NCBI GenBank assembly: GCA_019192545.1
Contig: JAHCMI010000009.1
Location: 1-64,000, forward strand
Length of the DNA: 64,000 bases
Direction: 5' to 3'
From: Rivularia sp. MS3
Lineage (GTDB): Bacteria; Cyanobacteriota; Cyanobacteriia; Cyanobacteriales; Nostocaceae
The position numbers and the translations under genes were made by a program. The notes under the pieces were generated by a model. The model did not search any database, was not told the DNA's origin, and saw nothing but the letters and a program-made list of their open reading frames with translations. Positions 27,817 through 36,810 of the stretch are shown here, piece by piece (position 1 is the first letter of the stretch; the number at the start of each line of letters is the position of its first letter).

Positions 27817-28221
27817 TCAAACACTTAACTGCTGCATTATTCCAAAAATATCAGCTTGACCCCAATGTTCTGTAACTTTGCCATCTACAATAGTGTCAAT
27901 ATGTACTACCGAAAATTTTACCTGTTTACCAGTCGGTGGAATTCCCATCAATTCCCCTTGATGAGTACCGTTGAAAAATCCACAAGTCACAACTTTATTA
28001 TTTTCAGCAATTACTTCTTCAAACACATGATAACCATCTGGAAATGCATTAAATAAAGACATCGCATATTGTATAAACTCATCAATCCCTTTGCGGGGAG
28101 TTGTATCCAATCCATGTCCAACTATATCAGCAGACATAAATTTTTTACCCTGCTCAATATCTTGTTTATCAAAAGCTTCATACATTTGAAGTACGATTGC
28201 TTTGTTTTGTTCGATTAACAT
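27817..28221 (-). CDS. SnoaL-like ester cyclase family protein
   Basis: 134-residue alpha+beta-barrel protein. IVLQMYEAFDKQDIEQGKKF, FNAFPDGYHVFEEVIAENNK, TGKQVKFSVVHIDTIVDGKV and EHWGQADIFGIMQQL match the ester cyclase/SnoaL-like family, whose members close polyketide rings or act as uncharacterised small-molecule enzymes. The usual acidic residue in the HWGQAD pocket is present. It lies between the Rieske oxygenase and a Crp-like regulator on the same strand, which suggests joint regulation (inference). Confidence 0.8.
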   Translation of the reverse strand: MLIEQNKAIVLQMYEAFDKQDIEQGKKFMSADIVGHGLDTTPRKGIDEFIQYAMSLFNAFPDGYHVFEEVIAENNKVVTCGFFNGTHQGELMGIPPTGKQVKFSVVHIDTIVDGKVTEHWGQADIFGIMQQLSV

Positions 28222-28298
28222 ATTTTCTACAAAAATTTCTACAAAAATCTACTTTTAATCACTATAATTTGCAGATTTTTGACTTTCATTGACTTTGG

Positions 28299-28880
28299 TT
28301 AAGATTTTTTATTTTTATTCACTCTTCGCTTTAATCTACTTAGCGATTCCGGTTCAATAGCAAGATATGAAGCGAGATAATATTGAGGAATCCTTTGTAA
28401 AAGTTGGGGTTCAGTTTCTATCAACTTGAGATAGCGTTCTTGCGGAGTATCAATCAAAAGGGAAAGTAGTTTATCTCTCAATAGAAATGCTAAATCTTCA
28501 GCAACAAGTCTGAGTAATTTTTGTCCCCCCGGTGCATTTTCAAACAAGAGCATTGTTTGATGATTAAAAACCATAATTTCTGAATCTTCAATTGCTTGAC
28601 AAGAAAAACAAGCAGGTTTTCGCTTTTGGAAACTTTCATAATCTCCAAAAGTTTGATTTTCAGTATGAAAGAAAAGAGTGTATTCTTTATCGTCTTTTAA
28701 AACAAAGCTTCTTAAACAGCCTTTGTAAGTAAAAGCAACAAAATCGCAAATATCACCTTTATGAAACAAGAATTCTCCTTTACCTACCTTTCTAAATTTT
28801 AAGCTAGATTCGAGAAGGTTTATATCAATCTTGAATTCAGGTGATAGTTTCTGAATAAATCCATAAAATAATTCATGCAT
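28299..28880 (-). CDS. Crp/Fnr-type transcriptional regulator
   Basis: 193 residues. The N-terminal cyclic-nucleotide-binding-like jelly roll spans about residues 15-125 (FRKVGKGEFLFHKGDICDFV, EYTLFFHTENQTFGDYESF). A dimer helix and a C-terminal helix-turn-helix follow (IPQYYLASYLAIEPESLSRL). The cAMP-binding phosphate cassette is not conserved, so it probably senses another ligand, as do many Bacteroidetes/cyanobacterial short Crp proteins. It sits upstream of the ester cyclase and Rieske genes and may control them. Confidence 0.82.
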   Translation of the reverse strand: MHELFYGFIQKLSPEFKIDINLLESSLKFRKVGKGEFLFHKGDICDFVAFTYKGCLRSFVLKDDKEYTLFFHTENQTFGDYESFQKRKPACFSCQAIEDSEIMVFNHQTMLLFENAPGGQKLLRLVAEDLAFLLRDKLLSLLIDTPQERYLKLIETEPQLLQRIPQYYLASYLAIEPESLSRLKRRVNKNKKS

Positions 28881-28980
28881 GAAATTTTATCTTATTCTTT
28901 TATTCGATTAACTTACACCAAAATTCAATATCATAAATAATTAATTTCAATTTATTTAAATAAAATTATACTTGAATAAA

Positions 28981-29038
28981 TAGGGTTTGTAATTGCGCTT
29001 TAGCAATTTCTATAAGAGGCGCTAAAGCGCAACTACTA
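28981..29038. repeat. Dispersed GCGC-rich hairpin repeat
   Basis: GGGTTTGTAATTGCGCTTTA (28982-29001) and GGCGCTAAAGCGCAACTAC (about 29017-29035) form an imperfect inverted repeat related to the 46-bp palindrome at 1789-1834. Confidence 0.55.
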
Positions 29039-29040
29039 AC

Positions 29041-29700
29041 TTAATCTATATACTCCACCACATCTTCCGTCTTAAAGCGAACTTTCGGCATATTCGCATA
29101 TTTATCATTAGCAGAACGATATCCAGCAGTACAAGCAACTGCTGTACTATATCCTTTATCTTTCAATCCCAAAACTTCATCATATTTAGCAGGTTCGATA
29201 CCTTCCATTGCACAGGTATCAACTTTTAACATTGCCGCAGTAAACATAAAAAACCCTAAAGCAATGTAAACTTGTTTAGCAGACCATGCATCTTTATCAA
29301 AAACTTCAGAAGGTTGATTGAGATAACCTTTAACCATATTAGCAAGTCCTTCAAGCTTATCTAAAGAAACATTTCGGACTTCCGACATTCGCTGTAGATA
29401 AGTATCAACATCTTTTTTGTCAACATCTTCTTTTATAGCTAACACTACTAAATGTGAAGCATCTACAACCTGTTTCTGTCCCCAGGAATGTTCTACTAAT
29501 TGCTGACGAATTTCAGGATTGCGAATTACGAAGAATTTCCAAGGTTGCAATCCGAAGGATGAGGGTGAAAGTACCAAACTTTGTTCTAATACTTGCCAAA
29601 CATCTTCGGGAATCTTTTTGCTCGAATCAAATTCTTTGGTAGCGTAACGCCATTCTAGTTGCTTGAGAACTTCTTGGGGTGCAAATGTTGTTGCGTTCAT
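29041..29700 (-). CDS. Nitroreductase family NAD(P)H-dependent oxidoreductase
   Basis: 219-residue FMN-dependent reductase of the NfsB type. FMN contacts are seen in LEWRYATKEFDSSKKIP (R-x-x-x-K-F/E-F) and LSPSSFGLQPWKFFVI. GFFMFTAAMLKVDTCAMEGI and VACTAGYRSANDKYANMPKV are typical of the C-terminal half. These enzymes reduce nitroaromatics or quinones, or act as dihydropteridine reductases; the in vivo substrate is unknown. Single gene, minus strand. Confidence 0.88.
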   Translation of the reverse strand: MNATTFAPQEVLKQLEWRYATKEFDSSKKIPEDVWQVLEQSLVLSPSSFGLQPWKFFVIRNPEIRQQLVEHSWGQKQVVDASHLVVLAIKEDVDKKDVDTYLQRMSEVRNVSLDKLEGLANMVKGYLNQPSEVFDKDAWSAKQVYIALGFFMFTAAMLKVDTCAMEGIEPAKYDEVLGLKDKGYSTAVACTAGYRSANDKYANMPKVRFKTEDVVEYID

Positions 29701-29825
29701 GTATAAGTTAAAAAAACAGCCAGTTTTAAAGATAAACGTAATTACAAATAATGGCTAGTGGATATTTTATAGAAATTGTTAATTATATTGTTGGGAAATT
29801 TTTCAACTAACTGTCTTACGTATTA

Positions 29826-30551
29826 TTAAGTTTTACAAGTAATAAATGCTGCATGATTTGGCGGGAGATTAAACTCACCATAACCGTCTGCAATTTCAAC
29901 TTGAAAGCCGATTCTATGAAGTAATTGTGCAATCTCTTTCTCCTTGTATAATTGCTGGTAATGTATTTCCTCGTCTCTTTTGTAATGTTCTCCTATCTGA
30001 CGAAAAGTTATTATTCTACGAGTTAATATTTGCTGATTTTCCTTTTTTTCAACCAATACTATCCAATCTTCTCCTTCGGTAAATCCTTTGGTTGTAGTTT
30101 CCAGATTTTCCTGTGTTTGTGTCGCAATATCGAAGATGAAAACACCTCCGGGAATCAAAGCTTTATATATACGACTGAATAACTCAGCTAGTTTTTGATT
30201 ATTGTTTTCTGAATCAAACAGATAATTGAAGCATTCACCGATAGATGTAACAGCATTGCACTGTGGGATTGCTACATTGAATATCGAAGCTACACGAAAA
30301 TCTGCTTGCGGTACTTTTTTTCTGGCAATATCAATAAATGCTTCAGAAATATCAATTCCAATCGCTTGATAACCAGATTTTACAAGTTCTTGCGCCCATA
30401 ATCCGCTTCCACAACCTAAATCGACTACTAAACCTGTATTAATATTGTTTGTTCGTAAGATTTTTAAAATACCTGGTGCGGATTTAAGGCAATAATCGCT
30501 GAAACCTACATCATGAATATATGCTAAGTCTTGCTTGTAATATTCTTTCAT
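29826..30551 (-). CDS. Class I SAM-dependent methyltransferase
   Basis: 241 residues from the ATG at 30551; a TTG at 30581 would overlap the upstream gene by 10 bp. The Rossmann motif I LVVDLGCGSGLWAQELVKSG and the acidic motif II AIGIDISEAFIDIARK mark the SAM site. ITSIGECFNYLF and PGGVFIFDIATQ follow. The substrate is unknown. It sits 20 bp downstream of an APH-type kinase gene on the same strand, so the pair is probably an operon. Confidence 0.85.
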   Translation of the reverse strand: MKEYYKQDLAYIHDVGFSDYCLKSAPGILKILRTNNINTGLVVDLGCGSGLWAQELVKSGYQAIGIDISEAFIDIARKKVPQADFRVASIFNVAIPQCNAVTSIGECFNYLFDSENNNQKLAELFSRIYKALIPGGVFIFDIATQTQENLETTTKGFTEGEDWIVLVEKKENQQILTRRIITFRQIGEHYKRDEEIHYQQLYKEKEIAQLLHRIGFQVEIADGYGEFNLPPNHAAFITCKT

Positions 30552-30571
30552 ATTTAAATGATGAAAACCGT

Positions 30572-31561
30572 TTATATACAAGGGATTATATCTTTCAATT
30601 TTGCAACATAAGACGGTATGTATTTCAATGCAGTTTCTTTAAAACCAGATTCTTGCTGAAATTTACCTGCAAGAAATAGCGCAAGACAAATATACCTTGC
30701 TGCCATAAATAATGAAAGTTGATTTTCTATTTCAATTGAAATTTTTCTAATACTTCTATATCCTTGCAGCAAATTTGCTTTAATTGCGGAATATTCTGTC
30801 ATTTCTGAATAGTTTGTTAAAATAACCGCTAAATCGTAAATATAATACCCATAACCGGAATCATCGAAGTCAATGGGAATTAAAGCATTTTGATGCAAAA
30901 TAACGTTTTTTAAATGCAAATCACCGTGAATAATGCCATAAATATTTGTTTCCTTCCCAGCTACAGCTTCAAAATCAATTAAACGTTGATAAACTGACTC
31001 AAATAAACTTACTGTTTCCCTATCAAAATATTTGTAACCTGAATTTGCATATCTGAAAGCCCCATTTCTGCCAATTAAATTCTCGGCATCGAATATTGGA
31101 CGCTGAAAATCAATAGGCTTTTGCCACTCTGCTAATTTATTATGAATGCGAGCAAGTAACTTACCAAGTTGATTAAACAAGCTTATATCGTTGATTTGAT
31201 GTCCGATAATTGAGGAATTAATCCAGGAAAGTATTGAAACAGGCTTAGATATTCCCTCAGCTTCACCAATAGTAACAAACCTATTTGAATTGTTGTAAAT
31301 AGGCTTTTGATATTCGTAATGATTGCAACTAGCTAAATATTCGATAATTTTTGCTTCAGATTCTATATCTTGAACGGTATTCTGTAATCCGCAGTATACT
31401 CGAATTAAAAAATCACCCTGTTCGGTAGATAATCTAAAGGTTGTATTTTCTAAATGCTTGATTAAATGGAGTTTAGAGCTTTTGAAATTATATTGTTTAA
31501 TTGCATTACGTGCGATTTCTGTGTTGAGATTAATTTGCTCTGTTGATGATTTTTGTCTCAT
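30572..31561 (-). CDS. APH/choline kinase-like phosphotransferase
   Basis: 329 residues with the aminoglycoside phosphotransferase/homoserine kinase type fold. The catalytic loop is IYGIIHGDLHLKNVILHQNA (H-G-D-x-H-x-x-N) and the metal motif is ALIPIDFDDSGYGYYIYDLA. The nucleotide-binding N-lobe includes TTFRLSTEQGDFLIRVYC. Substrates of this family include small alcohols, amino acids and antibiotics, and this protein cannot be assigned further. The methyltransferase gene follows immediately, so the two probably act together. Confidence 0.85.
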   Translation of the reverse strand: MRQKSSTEQINLNTEIARNAIKQYNFKSSKLHLIKHLENTTFRLSTEQGDFLIRVYCGLQNTVQDIESEAKIIEYLASCNHYEYQKPIYNNSNRFVTIGEAEGISKPVSILSWINSSIIGHQINDISLFNQLGKLLARIHNKLAEWQKPIDFQRPIFDAENLIGRNGAFRYANSGYKYFDRETVSLFESVYQRLIDFEAVAGKETNIYGIIHGDLHLKNVILHQNALIPIDFDDSGYGYYIYDLAVILTNYSEMTEYSAIKANLLQGYRSIRKISIEIENQLSLFMAARYICLALFLAGKFQQESGFKETALKYIPSYVAKLKDIIPCI

Positions 31562-31943
31562 AGCCGTAAAAAGTTTTGAACCACGAATTAATCATATGTA
31601 CTTCTGACTAGAGTCTATATTTCTATGACCAATAGTTTGATTTTTTTAGTAAATTATTCTCATCCTTTATATATGTATTTCGAGCAATATTAAATAAATT
31701 GAATCGTATTAGTAAGTGAATCAAATGATAGATATAACATTCTTCTCAATCCCTTTGTATAAGAATCGCCGGAAAGCTGTACAACTAAGGACTTTTATTA
31801 ATCTAAGCTTATAAATATTACCTCTAAATATAAGCTAAGTTTATATGTTGCTTTATAAATTGACATTTTACGAATTGAATATTTCAGGTCAAGATAATAA
31901 GTAATAACACCGCCGTAAATGAAATCTTGATTGGATTAAAACA
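31562..31943. other. Promoter region of the flv4-2 type operon
   Basis: 380 bp of AT-rich DNA between the divergent APH-type kinase gene and flv4. It must carry both promoters. No regulator box could be named. In Synechocystis this operon responds to CO2 and is controlled by an antisense RNA; nothing in the sequence confirms that here. Confidence 0.45.
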
Positions 31944-33677
31944 ATGGTTCAACTCACACAGTCAACTCAAGCTACAACCAACCCAGGGCGTTTAACAATT
32001 GAAACAGTTGAAATTGCTCCTCAAACTACTGCTATTCGCTGTTTAGATTGGGATAGAGAACGTTTTGATGTCGAGTTCGGTTTACGCAATGGAACAACCT
32101 ATAATTCTTTCTTGATTGAGAGTGAAAAAGTTGCTTTAGTTGATACTTCTCACCGTAAGTTTGAGGAGTTATATATGGAAATAATTACGGGATTAATTGA
32201 TGTAAATAAAATAGATTATTTGATTATTAGCCATACAGAACCAGACCATAGTGGCTTGGTTAAAAATATTCTGAAATTAGCTCCTTCTATTACCGTTGTT
32301 GGTGCTAAGGTAGCGATTCAATTTTTAGAAAATATGGTTCACCAACCTTTTGAATCAATGGTGGTGAAAAGCGGACAAAAGTTAGATTTAGGCAACGGAC
32401 ACGAATTAGAATTTGTTTCTGCACCTAATTTACATTGGCCCGATACAATCTTTACTTTCGACCATAAAACCAACATTCTTTATACTTGTGATGTATTTGG
32501 AATGCATTACTGTGATGACCGTACTTACGATGAAAATTTCAGCATTATAGAAGAAGATTACAAATATTATTATGATTGTTTGATGGGACCAAATGCAAGG
32601 TCTGTATTATCGGCTTTAAAGCGGATTCAAAAATTAGAAATAGGAACAGTGGCAACGGGACATGGCCCTTTATTAAAACACCATATTCCGGAATGGACTG
32701 GACGCTATCAAGATTGGAGTTCGGAGAAAACGAAAAAAGAAACATTAGTCGCTTTATTTTACGCAGAAGATTACGGTTATAGCGAAGAATTAGTCAGAGC
32801 CGTTGCACATGGTACTGATAAAACAGATGTAATCGTAGAATTGGTCGATATTAATAATACTGAGCTTCAAGAAGTCCGAGAAATAGTTACACAAGCTGCT
32901 GGTTTAGTTATTGGAATGCCTGCCCAATCTTCAGAGGTAGCTCAAGTTGCTTTAAACACTATTCTCGCGACTGCTCATAACAAGCAAGCAATTGGTTTAT
33001 TAGAGTCGGGAGGGGGAGAAGACGAACCTATTTATCCCTTACGCAATAAGTTTCAAGAATTGGGATTAACCGAAGCTTTCCCTCCGATATTAATTAAAGA
33101 AACTCCCACCAAAGCCATAGAACAGCTTTGCGATGAAGCCGGAACCGATTTAGGGCAATGGTTGAATCGCGATCGCAACATTAAAAAAATCAAATCCATC
33201 GATAACGAATTAGAAAAATCATTAGGACGAATTAGTACGGGATTATATATCATCACCGCTAAAAAAGGAGAAGTTCAAAGTGCAATGCTGGCTTCTTGGG
33301 TGACACAAGCGAGCGTTAATCCATTAGGAGTTGCAATTGCAGTTGCTAAAGATAGAGCAATTGAATCTTTACTGCATGTTGGAGACAGCTTTGTTTTAAA
33401 TGTTTTAGAAGAAGGTAAATATCAAGGATTAATGAGACATTTTCTTAAACGTTTTCCTCCTGGTGCAGATAGGTTTGCTGAAGTAAAAACATATCCCGCT
33501 CAAACTAATGAATCTCCGATTTTAGCTGAAGCTCTGGCTTATATGGAATGTGAAATCACCAGCCGCATGGATTGTGGAGATCATTGGGTGATTTACAGTA
33601 CCGTCCATACTGGAAGAGTTGCTCAGGTAAATGCGTTAACTGCCGTGCATCACCGCAAAATTGGCAATCATTATTAG
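31944..33677 (+). CDS. flv4: Flavodiiron protein Flv4 (diflavin type)
   Basis: 577 residues. A metallo-beta-lactamase-like diiron domain (about 30-260) is followed by a flavodoxin (about 275-400) and a C-terminal flavin reductase domain (about 425-577), the three-part layout of cyanobacterial Flv. Canonical diiron ligands are present: SHTEPDHSG, HWPDTIFTF, YTCDVFGMH and TGHGPLLKHH. Soluble protein that takes electrons from the photosynthetic chain. The Flv4 rather than Flv3 assignment rests on the gene order flv - PsiE-like membrane protein - flv, as in Synechocystis sll0217-sll0219. STRR heptamers follow the stop. Confidence 0.8.
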   Translation: MVQLTQSTQATTNPGRLTIETVEIAPQTTAIRCLDWDRERFDVEFGLRNGTTYNSFLIESEKVALVDTSHRKFEELYMEIITGLIDVNKIDYLIISHTEPDHSGLVKNILKLAPSITVVGAKVAIQFLENMVHQPFESMVVKSGQKLDLGNGHELEFVSAPNLHWPDTIFTFDHKTNILYTCDVFGMHYCDDRTYDENFSIIEEDYKYYYDCLMGPNARSVLSALKRIQKLEIGTVATGHGPLLKHHIPEWTGRYQDWSSEKTKKETLVALFYAEDYGYSEELVRAVAHGTDKTDVIVELVDINNTELQEVREIVTQAAGLVIGMPAQSSEVAQVALNTILATAHNKQAIGLLESGGGEDEPIYPLRNKFQELGLTEAFPPILIKETPTKAIEQLCDEAGTDLGQWLNRDRNIKKIKSIDNELEKSLGRISTGLYIITAKKGEVQSAMLASWVTQASVNPLGVAIAVAKDRAIESLLHVGDSFVLNVLEEGKYQGLMRHFLKRFPPGADRFAEVKTYPAQTNESPILAEALAYMECEITSRMDCGDHWVIYSTVHTGRVAQVNALTAVHHRKIGNHY

Positions 33678-33727
33678 GCAGTGAGCAGTTAACTGTTAGG
33701 AGTTAGGAGTTAGGAGTTAGAAGTTAA
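33678..33727. repeat. Heptamer short tandem repeat
   Basis: CAGTGAGCAGTTAACTGTTAG then GGAGTTA units between flv4 and the membrane-protein gene. Confidence 0.75.
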
Positions 33728-33818
33728 TAATTTAATCTCCCCCAATCTTTTTGTTCCCTTGTATCCACCTCTTCCGCCTTTTCCCATCATCCTATAAACT
33801 CATCATCCCTTCTTATCT

Positions 33819-34334
33819 ATGTACAATCCTGCTGAAGATACCCCGAATTCCATGTACTACATCAATCGGGAGCGTGTAGTCAAAAGTTTAGAATTTATTC
33901 AAGACGCAATCGTAATTTGCTTGTGTATCGGTTTATTTAGCTTTATGGTGCTTGAGGTGAGAGATATGTTTCTCTCTTTGCTTCCACCTCTAGAGTTTCA
34001 AGCTGTTACTGCCGATATTCTGTTTTTGTTGATTTTAGTTGAGTTATTCCGACTGCTGATTATTTACTTGCAGGAACATCGAGTATCTATCGGTGTAGCC
34101 GTTGAAGTTTCTATAGTTTCTGCTTTGCGAGAAATTATTGTTAAAGGTGTTCTAGAAATTAGTTGGACTCAAGTTTTAGCAACTTGTGCCTTTTTATTAG
34201 TGCTAGGAGTACTATTAGTTCTCCGAGTTTGGCTACCTCCTACTTTTGATGGTATCGATCCAGAACAAGCTGTATCTCAACGCTATCGAAATCGACAACA
34301 TAAATCAGAATTGCTAGAAACCAATGGACGTTAA
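33819..34334 (+). CDS. PsiE/Sll0218-like membrane protein of the flv4-2 operon
   Basis: 171 residues with four predicted helices: DAIVICLCIGLFSFMVLEV, AVTADILFLLILVELFRLLI, SIGVAVEVSIVSALREIIV and VLATCAFLLVLGVLLVLRV, and a polar C-terminus. This is the phosphate-starvation-inducible PsiE fold. The position between two flavodiiron genes is that of Synechocystis sll0218, a thylakoid protein that supports PSII in this electron-sink pathway. Equivalence is inferred mainly from context; confidence that it is a membrane protein is high. Confidence 0.78.
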   Translation: MYNPAEDTPNSMYYINRERVVKSLEFIQDAIVICLCIGLFSFMVLEVRDMFLSLLPPLEFQAVTADILFLLILVELFRLLIIYLQEHRVSIGVAVEVSIVSALREIIVKGVLEISWTQVLATCAFLLVLGVLLVLRVWLPPTFDGIDPEQAVSQRYRNRQHKSELLETNGR

Positions 34335-34395
34335 CAGTCAGCAGTGAGCAGTGAACAGTGAAGAGTTAAGAGTTAGGAGTTAGGAGTTAGGAGTA
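34331..34395. repeat. Heptamer short tandem repeat
   Basis: AACAGTCAGCAGTGAGCAGTG units followed by GTTAGGA units before flv2. A further CCAATTA array lies at 34496-34522. Confidence 0.75.
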
Positions 34396-34531
34396 GTGAG
34401 TATAAAAAATGTAGTGGGAGTGTCTCGCTTCTTAGAAAAATTCTTTTCCTGCTCTCCCTATCCTCAACGCCCTATGCCCTATGCCCAATCCCCAGTGCCC
34501 AATTACCAATTACCAATTACCAAAATTAATC

Positions 34532-36268
34532 ATGTCAACTACTACCACAACCATAAACCGTAAAAGAGATGTCCAAGTTGCTGAAATTGGACGAGATACA
34601 ATAGTTTTGCGATCGCGAACTTGGGAACGATTAAAGTTTGAGATTGAATATTCTCGTCAAAAGGGAACTACTGCAAATTCTTATCTCATCCAAGCTGATA
34701 AAAAAGCTTTAATCGATCCTCCCGGCGAATCTTTTACTGAAATTTACCTCCAGCAATTAAGACAGCATGTTGATTTCACTACATTAGATTACATTATTCT
34801 CGGTCACGTCAACCCTAACCGCAGAGCTACTTTAGAAGCATTACTGCCAATTGCCCCTCAAGCTACTATAATTTGTTCTCGTCCGGCTGCAAAAGCCCTT
34901 AAAGCTGTTTTTCCCGAATGGGAATCGCGTATTCAAACTGTACGCTCGGAGGATACTCTAGATTTAGGAGGGGGACATCAGCTAAGATTTGTTACCATAC
35001 CAACTCCCCGTTGGGCTGATGGACTTTGTACTTATGATGCTGCGACAAATATTCTCTATACAGATAAGTTATTTGGCGCTCATATTTGCGAAGATACCTT
35101 GTTTGATAAAGACTGGAAAAGTTTAGATGTAGAACGTCGTTACTATTTCGACTGTCTCCACGCACCCCAAGCCAAACAAGTCGAAGCTATTTTAGATAAG
35201 ATTGCGGTTTTTCCTGCAAAAACTTATGCTCCCGGTCATGGCCCAATCGTTAACTATAGTACCAGTAGGTTCACTTATGATTACAGTCAATGGTGCCAAA
35301 ATCAAAAATCTCAGGAATTGAGCGTTGCTTTGCTTTATGCTTCTGCTTATGGGAATACAGCGATTTTGGCAGGGGCGATCGCTCAAGGTTTAGTTGAAAA
35401 TGGAGTCAATGTAAAATCTATTAACTGCGAACTAGCAGATACTGAGGAAATTACCAGCACTGTAGAATCTTGCGATGGATTGATTATTGGTTCACCGACA
35501 TTGGGTGGACATGCACCAACTCAAATTCAAACCGCTTTAGGGATTATTCTTTCAACAGCAGCGAAAACCAAATTAGCAGGAGTGTTTGGTTCCTACGGTT
35601 GGAGTGGAGAAGCAGTTGATTTAATCGAAAACAAGTTTAAAGATGCCAATTACCGTTTAGGATTTGAATCAATTCGAGTCCGTTTCACTCCTACAGCTGA
35701 AATTCTCAAACAGTGTCAAGAATCTGGGGCATTATTTGCTGAAAACTTGAAAAAAGATAAGAAACTACGTACTTCTCGTCAAATTGTCACCGAAACCCAT
35801 ATAGATCGTACCGAACAAGCGGTAGGGCGGATTATTGGTTCCTTGTGTGTAGTAACAACTCGTGACGGAGACACCCACAAAGGTGTTTTGACTTCTTGGG
35901 TATCTCAAGCCAGCTTTAATCCACCAGGAATAATGATTGCGATTGCTGACGAACAAAATGCAGATTTGATATCTAATATTGGCGATAAATTTGTATTGAA
36001 TATCCTTAAAGAAGGTAGAAATGTGCGCCGATATTTTGCTCGTCACAGTACTTTAGGAGATAATCCATTCGTCAATCTTTCTACAAAAACTGCTGACAAT
36101 GGTTGTTTGATTCTTAACGAAGCATTATCTTACTTAGAATGTACCGTACAAAATCGAACTAAGTGCGGTGAAAGATGGTTAATTTATGCTGTAGTTGATA
36201 ACGGTGAAGTTTTGGAAGATGAAGGTTTAACTGCTGTAGAACACCGGAAATCTGGTAGTCATTGTTAA
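34532..36268 (+). CDS. flv2: Flavodiiron protein Flv2 (diflavin type, non-canonical metal site)
   Basis: 579 residues from the ATG at 34532; the frame upstream to 34481 is repeat-derived and not conserved. It has the same three-domain layout as the first gene. The diiron motif is altered: LGHVNPNRRATL replaces H-x-E-x-D-H, so E, D and H are N, N and R, while APGHGPIV keeps one His. Such ligand loss is known for the Flv1/Flv2 class, which works as a heterodimer partner of Flv3/Flv4. Flavodoxin (VALLYASAYGNTAIL) and flavin reductase domains are intact, so it is not a pseudogene. Confidence 0.8.
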   Translation: MSTTTTTINRKRDVQVAEIGRDTIVLRSRTWERLKFEIEYSRQKGTTANSYLIQADKKALIDPPGESFTEIYLQQLRQHVDFTTLDYIILGHVNPNRRATLEALLPIAPQATIICSRPAAKALKAVFPEWESRIQTVRSEDTLDLGGGHQLRFVTIPTPRWADGLCTYDAATNILYTDKLFGAHICEDTLFDKDWKSLDVERRYYFDCLHAPQAKQVEAILDKIAVFPAKTYAPGHGPIVNYSTSRFTYDYSQWCQNQKSQELSVALLYASAYGNTAILAGAIAQGLVENGVNVKSINCELADTEEITSTVESCDGLIIGSPTLGGHAPTQIQTALGIILSTAAKTKLAGVFGSYGWSGEAVDLIENKFKDANYRLGFESIRVRFTPTAEILKQCQESGALFAENLKKDKKLRTSRQIVTETHIDRTEQAVGRIIGSLCVVTTRDGDTHKGVLTSWVSQASFNPPGIMIAIADEQNADLISNIGDKFVLNILKEGRNVRRYFARHSTLGDNPFVNLSTKTADNGCLILNEALSYLECTVQNRTKCGERWLIYAVVDNGEVLEDEGLTAVEHRKSGSHC

Positions 36269-36810
36269 TTGTAGGATTTAATTAACCAGGATTTATGAAA
36301 CCTTCTTTTTCTACTCTCGTTCCTAGGCTCCAGCCTGGGAATGTAGTCCTAGAAGCCTCTGCCTTCGTTATGATTGTAAGGCAGAGATTTATGATATGCA
36401 TTTCTAACCAGAGACTAAGAACGATAAAAAAATCTGTTAGCATTGAAATTATGTATTTTTGAACGCAGAGGAGCGCAAAGGTACAGCCTCGGAGCGCAGA
36501 GTTTTTGACTCATCCTTTAAATAATTCATAATTAACAATACCTTTGCCAATTTACGAGGGTGAATTGATGCTCAAACTCTCATTTAGATGAAGCTGGGCA
36601 AAATAATTAGTCCTAAAAATTCTTTCCAGGTTTCTCGCAAGACTTTTTTAGCATATTTAAAGTACAATAAACGGTTTAGGAGTCTAAACTTTCTTGTCAG
36701 CTAAACGCTTATACGCGAGTTATTTTGCTCGTTTTGCCAAAATTTGTGTAGGCTCTTCTTTTGGCAAAGGTGTTGAATTAAGAAGAAAATTAGAAATCTC
36801 AAGAATATTT
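36269..36810. other. Intergenic region with two hairpin repeats
   Basis: Between the convergent flv2 and DUF7003-like genes. It holds CCTAGGCTCCAGCCTGGGA (36322-36340) and CTCTGCCTT (36357-36365) pairing with AAGGCAGAG (36378-36386), both parts of dispersed repeats, then an ACGCAGAGGAGCGCAAAGG fragment (about 36464-36481). No gene is seen. Confidence 0.5.

Noticed and set aside
34532-36268. Flv2 as a broken gene
   Set aside because: Only metal ligands are changed; flavodoxin and reductase domains are intact and such changes are characteristic of the Flv1/Flv2 class.
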